Assembly (NCBI RefSeq): GCF_000425065.1 | Contig: NZ_AULB01000023.1 | Span: forward strand, 1 to 64,000 | Source of the DNA: Actinomadura rifamycini DSM 43936 | Lineage (GTDB): Bacteria; Actinomycetota; Actinomycetes; Streptosporangiales; Streptosporangiaceae | Direction of reading: 5' to 3' | DNA length: 64,000 nt | Shown here: piece by piece, positions 59,210 to 64,000 of the stretch | Position numbering within the stretch: the stretch's first letter is position 1 | Layout: each line of letters begins with the position of its first letter | Translations under genes and position numbers: made by a program | Notes under the pieces: model-generated | The model's input: the letters and a program-made list of their open reading frames with translations, nothing else | What the model was told of the DNA's origin: nothing | The model's database searches: none

Positions 59210-59266
59210 CTGACGTATCGCCAATAGTTATTGTCAATAAGCGGCCACTTATTGGCGGGGCGTCAG
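59210..59266. promoter_or_regulatory. nested dyad with four CAATA half-sites upstream of the mce operon
   Basis: Outer arms CTGACG (59210-59215) and CGTCAG (59261-59266), then exactly 4 nt on each side, then inner arms GCCAATA (59220-59226) and TATTGGC (59250-59256). Inside is TTATTG-T-CAATAA (59228-59240). So CAATA/TATTG occurs four times in alternating direction. Low GC in a GC-rich setting. Likely multimeric repressor/activator site for yrbEA and/or the divergent LuxR gene. Confidence 0.7.
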
Positions 59267-59328
59267 TAAGTCGCTAAGGTGGCGCCTGCTCCCAGAAGCG
59301 GCGGGACGAGCTGAGGAGGTGACGGCCT

Positions 59329-60150
59329 ATGGTCACGGCACGGGTCACGGCGAGTCTCACGACCCGGCTCAGGGCGGGGATCACCGCGCGGATCCGGGGA
59401 TTCCTCGGCGAGGTCGGGGAACTGTTCGTCATCGCGCTGGAGGGCCTGCGCCGCACGTGGGACGTGCGGACCTGGGGCTGGGAGTTCGCGGAGCAGTCGT
59501 GGTTCCTCGCCCGCGTCACCAGCGTGCCGGTCATGCTGGTGTCGCTGCCGCTCGGCGCGACGGTCGCGCTCCAGGTCGGGCAGCTCGCGTCCCAGCTCGG
59601 CGCGCAGTCGTCCACCGGCGGCGCGGTGATCGTCGGACTGGTCCGGGAGGTCGCCCCGATCGCCGCCGCGCTGATCATCGCGGGCGCGGGCGGCTCGGCG
59701 ATGACCGCCGACATGGGCGCCCGCAAGATCCGCGACGAGCTGTCGGCGATGGAGTCGATGGCCGTCAACCCCGTGCACCGGCTCGTCACCCCCCGGCTGT
59801 GGGCGTCGAGCCTGGTGTCGATGCTGCTGGCCTCCCTGGTGATCGTCTCGGGGGCGGCGGGGGGCTTCGTGTTCAACGTGCTCCTCCAGGACGTCACGCC
59901 CGGCGCGTACTTCGCCGGCGCCGTGTCGCTCCTGCAGACCTCCGACCTGCTCGTCACGCTGCTGAAGTCGTGGCTGTTCGGCCTCATCGCAGCGGCCGTC
60001 GCCTGCTACATGGGAATGAACTGCGCGGGCAGCCCCGTCGGGGTCGGACGCGCCGTCAACCGGGCGATCGTGGTCGCCTTCATGCTCGTGTTCGCCCTCA
60101 ACTACGTGATCTCGACGGTGTACTTCGTCGCGTTCCCGCCCACCCACTGA
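59329..60150 (+). CDS. Mce-associated MlaE-type permease YrbEA
   Basis: 273 aa, ATG after GAGGAGGTG. Five or so TM helices, MlaE fold: VTSVPVMLVSLPLGATVALQ, VREVAPIAAALIIAGAGGSAMTADMGARKIRDELSAMESMAVNPVH (the family signature with the coupling helix), LWASSLVSMLLASLVIV and MGMNCAGSPVGVGRAVNRAI. Permease subunit of the Mce ABC importer, which takes up lipids or sterols with an MkL-type ATPase (not in this window). First gene of the operon; its stop overlaps the next start by one base (TGATG). Confidence 0.95.
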   Translation: MVTARVTASLTTRLRAGITARIRGFLGEVGELFVIALEGLRRTWDVRTWGWEFAEQSWFLARVTSVPVMLVSLPLGATVALQVGQLASQLGAQSSTGGAVIVGLVREVAPIAAALIIAGAGGSAMTADMGARKIRDELSAMESMAVNPVHRLVTPRLWASSLVSMLLASLVIVSGAAGGFVFNVLLQDVTPGAYFAGAVSLLQTSDLLVTLLKSWLFGLIAAAVACYMGMNCAGSPVGVGRAVNRAIVVAFMLVFALNYVISTVYFVAFPPTH

Positions 60151-61016
60151 TGGCCGCGCCGCTCCTGTCCCCCCGGACCGCCGACCGGATCACGTCGGCG
60201 GGGTCCGCCGCGCTGCGGCGCGGCGGGGACCTCGCGCAGTGGCCGGTGTTCATCTACCGGGTGCTGCTGTACTCGGTCCGCGACCTGATCCTGCGCCGCA
60301 AGTACGCCAAGACGGTCGCCCGGCACGTCAGCGACATCGTGGTCGGCGCCGGCGCCACCGTCGTCGGCGGCGGCATGATCTTCGTGATCTTCACGATGGC
60401 GTTCTTCGTCGGCACCGAGGTCGGCCTCCAGGGCTACACCGGCCTGGAGTCGATCGGCGCGGAGTCGTTCATGGGGCTTGTCGGGTCGTTCGCGAACGTC
60501 CGCGAGATCACCCCGGTGATCGCCGCGACGGCGCTCGCGGCGCAGTGCGGGTCGGCGTTCACCGCCGAGCTCGGCGCCATGCGGATCTCCGAGGAGATCG
60601 ACGCGCTCGAGGTGATGGGCATCGGCTCGTTCGCCTACCTCGTCTGCACCCGCGTGGTCGCCGCGCTGATCGCGCTCGTCCCGCTCTACCTCATCGCCCT
60701 GTTCGCGAGCTTCTTCTCCACCCGGTGGATCAGCACCGAGTTCTTCGACCTCGCGCCGGGCGTCTACGACTACTACTTCACGCTGTACCTGCCGACGATC
60801 GACCTCGTCTACAGCGCGATCAAGGTCGGGGTGTTCGCCTTCGCGGTGATCACGATCCACTGCTACTACGGCTACTACGCCAGCGGCGGCCCGGCGGGCG
60901 TGGGCCGGGCGTCCGGCCGCGCGATCCGGCTGTCGATCATCACGATCGTCACGCTGAACCTGCTGCTCTCCTACGTCTTCTGGGGCAACGGAGCGACCGT
61001 GAGGTTGACCGGATGA
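60150..61016 (+). CDS. Mce-associated MlaE-type permease YrbEB
   Basis: 288 aa. MlaE fold: VVGAGATVVGGGMIFVIFTM, VREITPVIAATALAAQCGSAFTAELGAMRISEEIDALEVMGIGSF, VCTRVVAALIALVPLYLIAL, and YGYYASGGPAGVGRASGRAI. Pairs with YrbEA as the second permease subunit. It overlaps mceA by 4 bp (ATGA), so expression is tightly linked. Unlike YrbEA it has a longer hydrophilic loop before the last helix (RWISTEFFDLAPGVYDYYFT). Confidence 0.95.
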   Translation: MAAPLLSPRTADRITSAGSAALRRGGDLAQWPVFIYRVLLYSVRDLILRRKYAKTVARHVSDIVVGAGATVVGGGMIFVIFTMAFFVGTEVGLQGYTGLESIGAESFMGLVGSFANVREITPVIAATALAAQCGSAFTAELGAMRISEEIDALEVMGIGSFAYLVCTRVVAALIALVPLYLIALFASFFSTRWISTEFFDLAPGVYDYYFTLYLPTIDLVYSAIKVGVFAFAVITIHCYYGYYASGGPAGVGRASGRAIRLSIITIVTLNLLLSYVFWGNGATVRLTG

Positions 61017-62035
61017 ACCATGACATTCCCCTCCGGCGGGCGCTGCTCATCTCGCTGCTGACCGTCCTGCTGACCGCGCTCGGCGTGTACCTGCTGGTGA
61101 CCCGCCCGTTCCAGGCCGAGGGCACCCGGCTGACCGCCGTGTTCGGCACGGCCGGGCAGGGCCTCGGCGACGGCGCGCCCGTCAAGATCCGCGGCGTGAC
61201 GGTCGGGACGGTCGAGCGGATGGAGCTCACCGGCGCCGGACGCGCACGGCTCACCCTGCGGCTGGACCCGGGCGTCCGGGTGCCGGCGTCCGCGGCGGCG
61301 TCGATCGAGCCCGCGTCCGCGTTCGGGCCGAAGTTCGTCGAGCTGACCCCCGGCCCCGGCGAGCGCGGCGGCCCGTTCCTGGCGTCCGGCGCGACGATCG
61401 AGCGGACGTCCGACCCGCAGGACCTGTCGAACCTGCTCGCCCAGGCCGACGCCACCCTCAGCGCCGTCGACCCCACCGAGGTCGCCACGATCGTCCACAC
61501 CCTCGCGCGGGGACTGAACGGGCAGGGCGCGCGGCTCGGCGACACGATCGACCACGCGGCCGTCCTGACGGACGTCGCGCACCGCCGCCGCGCCGAGGCC
61601 CGCCGGTTCCTCACCGACGCCGCCGGGCTCACCGGGACGCTCGCCGCGTCCGGCACCGGCGACGACCTCGTCGCCGTCAACGGCGACGCCAACACGCTCA
61701 TCGAGCAGACCGCCGCGGGCGGCACCGGCCGGCTCGGGGAGTTCGCCGACGAGATCTCCGACCTGTCCGGGGTCGTCGCGCACGGGTTCGGCAAGCGCGG
61801 CGGGCAGCTCGGCGAGGCGTTCCGCTCCGGGGAGCGCGCCGCCGCCGTCGTGTACGCCCAGCTCGGCCTGGCCGGCGACGCCGTCCGCACCGGCAACCGG
61901 CTCCTCCCGCTCTACGGGGAGCTGGTGTCGCTGGCCGGCCCCGAGGGCAAGAACTACATCCGCACCCGGGGGCTCCTGCCGACCGACCCGTGCCGGCTGA
62001 TCGTCGGGGTCTGCCCGGCGCAGGGAGGCCACTGA
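61013..62035 (+). CDS. Mce family protein, MceA position
   Basis: 340 aa. One N-terminal TM anchor (ALLISLLTVLLTALGVYLLV), then the MlaD/Mce domain LTAVFGTAGQGLGDGAPVKIRGVTVGTVERM (about 40-115), followed by a long helical region. A Cys pair near the end (DPCRLIVGVCPAQ) is seen. Mce proteins form a hexameric tube that carries lipids across the periplasm to YrbEAB. First of the mce genes; it ends 1 bp before mceB. Confidence 0.9.
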   Translation: MNHDIPLRRALLISLLTVLLTALGVYLLVTRPFQAEGTRLTAVFGTAGQGLGDGAPVKIRGVTVGTVERMELTGAGRARLTLRLDPGVRVPASAAASIEPASAFGPKFVELTPGPGERGGPFLASGATIERTSDPQDLSNLLAQADATLSAVDPTEVATIVHTLARGLNGQGARLGDTIDHAAVLTDVAHRRRAEARRFLTDAAGLTGTLAASGTGDDLVAVNGDANTLIEQTAAGGTGRLGEFADEISDLSGVVAHGFGKRGGQLGEAFRSGERAAAVVYAQLGLAGDAVRTGNRLLPLYGELVSLAGPEGKNYIRTRGLLPTDPCRLIVGVCPAQGGH

Positions 62036-62036
62036 C

Positions 62037-63161
62037 ATGGCGGTGCGACTCTCCCGCGCCCGCATCGGGCTGCTCGTCCGGCTCGTCGCGTTCGTGGCGG
62101 TGACCGGCCTGCTCACCGCGTTCATCGGCGCGCAGATCGCCCGGCTGAGCTTCACCGACGGCTGGACGGTGACCGCCACCTTCGACGACGCCAGCGGCCT
62201 CGCCGCCGGCGACGAGGTGAAGATCGCGGGCGCCCCGGTGGGCCGGGTCGACGAACTGAAGATCGTCGACGGCCGCGCCCGGGTCCGGATGCACGTGAAC
62301 GAGACGGTGACCGTCCCGTCCGACAGCGAGGCCGCGATCCGCTGGCGCGACGCGATGGGCAGCCGCGTCGTCTACCTCATCCCCGGGACGAGCCCCGAGC
62401 CGATGCGGCCCGGCGCGCACATCACCCGCACCCGGTCCGTCGTCGACGCGGGCGCCCTCATCGACCAGCTCGCGCCGCTCACCGAGAGCATCGACCCGAC
62501 GCAGGTCAACACCGTCCTGGTGTCGCTGGCGCAGGCCCTCAACGGCAACGCCGAGGAGATCGACCGGCTGATCGTGAACGTCGACCGGCTGTCGTCCACG
62601 ATCGCCGCGCGCCGCGCCACGCTCAAGCAGATGCTGGACGACTACGCCGCCATCAGCGAGATCATCGCTCGCCGCGACAAGCAGATCGGGCAGGCCGTCG
62701 ACGGGCTCGTCGACCTCAGCGGGGCGTTCGCCGACAACCGGCGCCTCGTGGACGAGGCCCTCGTCGAGCTCGCCGCGATGGCGCGGACGTCCGACCGGGT
62801 CCTCACCGGCAACAGCGCCGAACTGTCCGCCGTGGTGGCCCGGCTGGCGCAGCTCACCGGCGGCGTCCGGCGCAACGTCGGGACCCTCGCGCAGGTGATG
62901 GAGTCGGCGTCGCCCAAGCTGCGGCACATCTTCGCGGCCACCGACAACGGCACCTACATGGAGGCCGCCATCCCCTGCCTCAGCCTCGCCGCGCCGCCCT
63001 GCCCGTACCCGACGCGGCTGCCGGGCGCCCGCGAGCCCGGGACGGCCGGGGCGTCCGGGACGTCCGGGACGTCCGGGGGCACGCAGCCGGCGGCGACGAC
63101 CGGACGGGTCCGCATCGACTCGGCGGGGGCGCTGCGCACCCTGCTGGTGGGAGGCGCCTGA
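62037..63161 (+). CDS. Mce family protein, MceB position
   Basis: 374 aa. N-terminal TM (VRLVAFVAVTGLLTAFIGAQ), MlaD/Mce domain VTATFDDASGLAAGDEVKIAGAPVGRVDEL, then helical repeats (MLDDYAAISEIIARRDKQIG) and IPCLSLAAPPCPYPTRLPG near the end. A Gly-Thr-Ser repeat (ASGTSGTSGG) coded by GGGACGTCC units breaks the C-terminal region, followed by the short conserved tail GALRTLLVGGA. Its stop overlaps the mceC ATG by one base. Confidence 0.92.
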   Translation: MAVRLSRARIGLLVRLVAFVAVTGLLTAFIGAQIARLSFTDGWTVTATFDDASGLAAGDEVKIAGAPVGRVDELKIVDGRARVRMHVNETVTVPSDSEAAIRWRDAMGSRVVYLIPGTSPEPMRPGAHITRTRSVVDAGALIDQLAPLTESIDPTQVNTVLVSLAQALNGNAEEIDRLIVNVDRLSSTIAARRATLKQMLDDYAAISEIIARRDKQIGQAVDGLVDLSGAFADNRRLVDEALVELAAMARTSDRVLTGNSAELSAVVARLAQLTGGVRRNVGTLAQVMESASPKLRHIFAATDNGTYMEAAIPCLSLAAPPCPYPTRLPGAREPGTAGASGTSGTSGGTQPAATTGRVRIDSAGALRTLLVGGA

Positions 63162-64000
63162 TGCCGCTCGGATCGCTCCGCGACCGCAACCGGATCACCG
63201 TCGGGCTCGTGTCGTCCGGCACCCTGCTCGCGCTCGTCGTCGCCGTCTACCTGATCGGCACCGAGGGCCTGCTCCTCAACCGCTACACCGTCACCGGGGT
63301 GTTCGCCGAGACCGGCGGGCTGAAGGCCGGCGACGAGGTGCGGGTCGCCGGGATCCGCGCGGGCGAGGTCACCGCCGTCGAACCGGACTGGGGCAAGGGC
63401 CGCGTCCTCGTCACCTGGGAGGTCGACGCCGAGGTCGACCTCGGGCCCGCGACCCGCGCGGACGTCGAGGTCGCCAGCGTCCTCGGCGGCCGCTACCTGC
63501 GGCTGTCCGGCCCGGTCACCACCCCCCACCTGGCCGACCTGCCGGACGGCCGGCGCCGCGTCCCCCTCGAACGCACCGGCACGCCCGCCACCATCAACGA
63601 CGTCCTGAACCGCTCGACCGAGACGATCACCCGGCTCGACACCGAGTCCATCGACCGGATCCTCGGCGAGCTGAACGGGGTGTCCGCGGACGACCGGGGC
63701 CGGCTCAGCCGCACCCTCACCAACCTCGCCGACCTCGCCCGGACCGTCAACGAGTCCGAACCGCAGATCGAGAAGCTGCTGACCAACGGCGACCGCGTCC
63801 TCGACCTCGCCCGCACCAAGGAGAAGCAGCTCTCCGCCCTCCTCAGCAACGTGCGGCTCATGCTGGACGAACTGGAACGCCGCAAGACCGAGCTGTCGGC
63901 GTTCCTCGGCAGCGGCGGGCGGACGGTCGCGACGCTCACGCGGCTCATCGACAAGCAGCAGAAGCAGCTCGAGACCGTCATGGCCGACCTCCAGCGCACC
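63161..64000 (+). CDS. Mce family protein, MceC position, partial
   Basis: The first 280 residues are present; the 3' end lies beyond the window. N-terminal TM (VGLVSSGTLLALVVAVYLIG), Mce domain VTGVFAETGGLKAGDEVRVAGIRAGEVTAV, beta-barrel strands VASVLGGRYLRLSGP, and a long coiled helical region (LLSNVRLMLDELERRKTELS). ATG overlaps the mceB stop. mceD-F and the ATPase probably lie downstream. Confidence 0.93.
   Translation, partial: MPLGSLRDRNRITVGLVSSGTLLALVVAVYLIGTEGLLLNRYTVTGVFAETGGLKAGDEVRVAGIRAGEVTAVEPDWGKGRVLVTWEVDAEVDLGPATRADVEVASVLGGRYLRLSGPVTTPHLADLPDGRRRVPLERTGTPATINDVLNRSTETITRLDTESIDRILGELNGVSADDRGRLSRTLTNLADLARTVNESEPQIEKLLTNGDRVLDLARTKEKQLSALLSNVRLMLDELERRKTELSAFLGSGGRTVATLTRLIDKQQKQLETVMADLQRT

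Noticed and set aside
59210-59266. Insertion-sequence end or attachment site
   Set aside because: No transposase or integrase nearby and no target duplication; the symmetric spacing and position before the mce operon fit an operator better.

Overview
The window is a 64 kb piece of a very GC-rich (roughly 73-76% by eye) actinobacterial chromosome. GTG and TTG starts, 4-bp start/stop overlaps, NarL-type two-component systems, WYL and LuxR-AAA regulators, an mce lipid importer operon and a possible Fxs-type peptide all fit a filamentous actinomycete. Actinomadura or another Thermomonosporaceae/Streptosporangiales member is my best guess (inference, not proven). I saw no rRNA, tRNA, CRISPR array, transposase or integrase.

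Region by region. 1-3.3 kb: a secreted M4 (thermolysin-type) metalloprotease cut by the window edge, and a two-TM membrane protein. 3.3-11.3 kb: the most interesting block. A tight minus-strand operon encodes a ClC channel, a 61-aa peptide resembling FxSxx-COOH (FxsA) RiPP precursors, a SIR2-like NADase-type protein and an nSTAND ATPase with TPRs. A divergent NB-ARC/TPR protein resembling the Fxs-system TPR component (FxsT) faces it. This looks like a peptide-linked conflict or anti-phage system, with no radical-SAM maturase in the window. 11.4-18.4 kb: housekeeping and accessory enzymes (esterase, PEP-mutase/ICL family, MpaB-like oxygenase, epoxide hydrolase with a WYL regulator, BCCT transporter). 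18.4-22.1 kb: a GNAT enzyme, a polynucleotide-kinase-like/Thg1 C-terminal chimera and two unknown proteins. 22.1-28.6 kb: an XRE regulator with a second-type methionine aminopeptidase, TetR/MFS, a cold-shock gene with a hairpin leader, a DUF2470-heme oxygenase fusion and another MFS exporter. 28.7-31.1 kb: a DUF6223 membrane protein and a NarL-type two-component system.

31.6-41.0 kb: a surface-polysaccharide locus. It has WbpE-, WbpB-, WbpA- and WbpD-like enzymes for a UDP-2,3-diacetamido-glucuronate-type sugar, three GT4 glycosyltransferases and two small paralogous partner proteins. 41.1-47.4 kb: an NB-ARC protein, then an iron-box-controlled siderophore ABC importer with a fused double permease. 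47.5-54.2 kb: a FAD oxidoreductase, TesB thioesterase with a frameshifted DUF427 gene, a DUF2945/DUF3140 pair, and a TetR / ABC-F / Vat-type acetyltransferase cassette that looks like streptogramin-type resistance. 54.2-59.1 kb: a TPR protein resembling the regulator C-terminus without its HTH, an alpha/beta hydrolase and a large LuxR-AAA regulator. 59.3 kb to the end: the start of an mce operon (yrbEA, yrbEB, mceA, mceB, partial mceC) preceded by a striking nested dyad.
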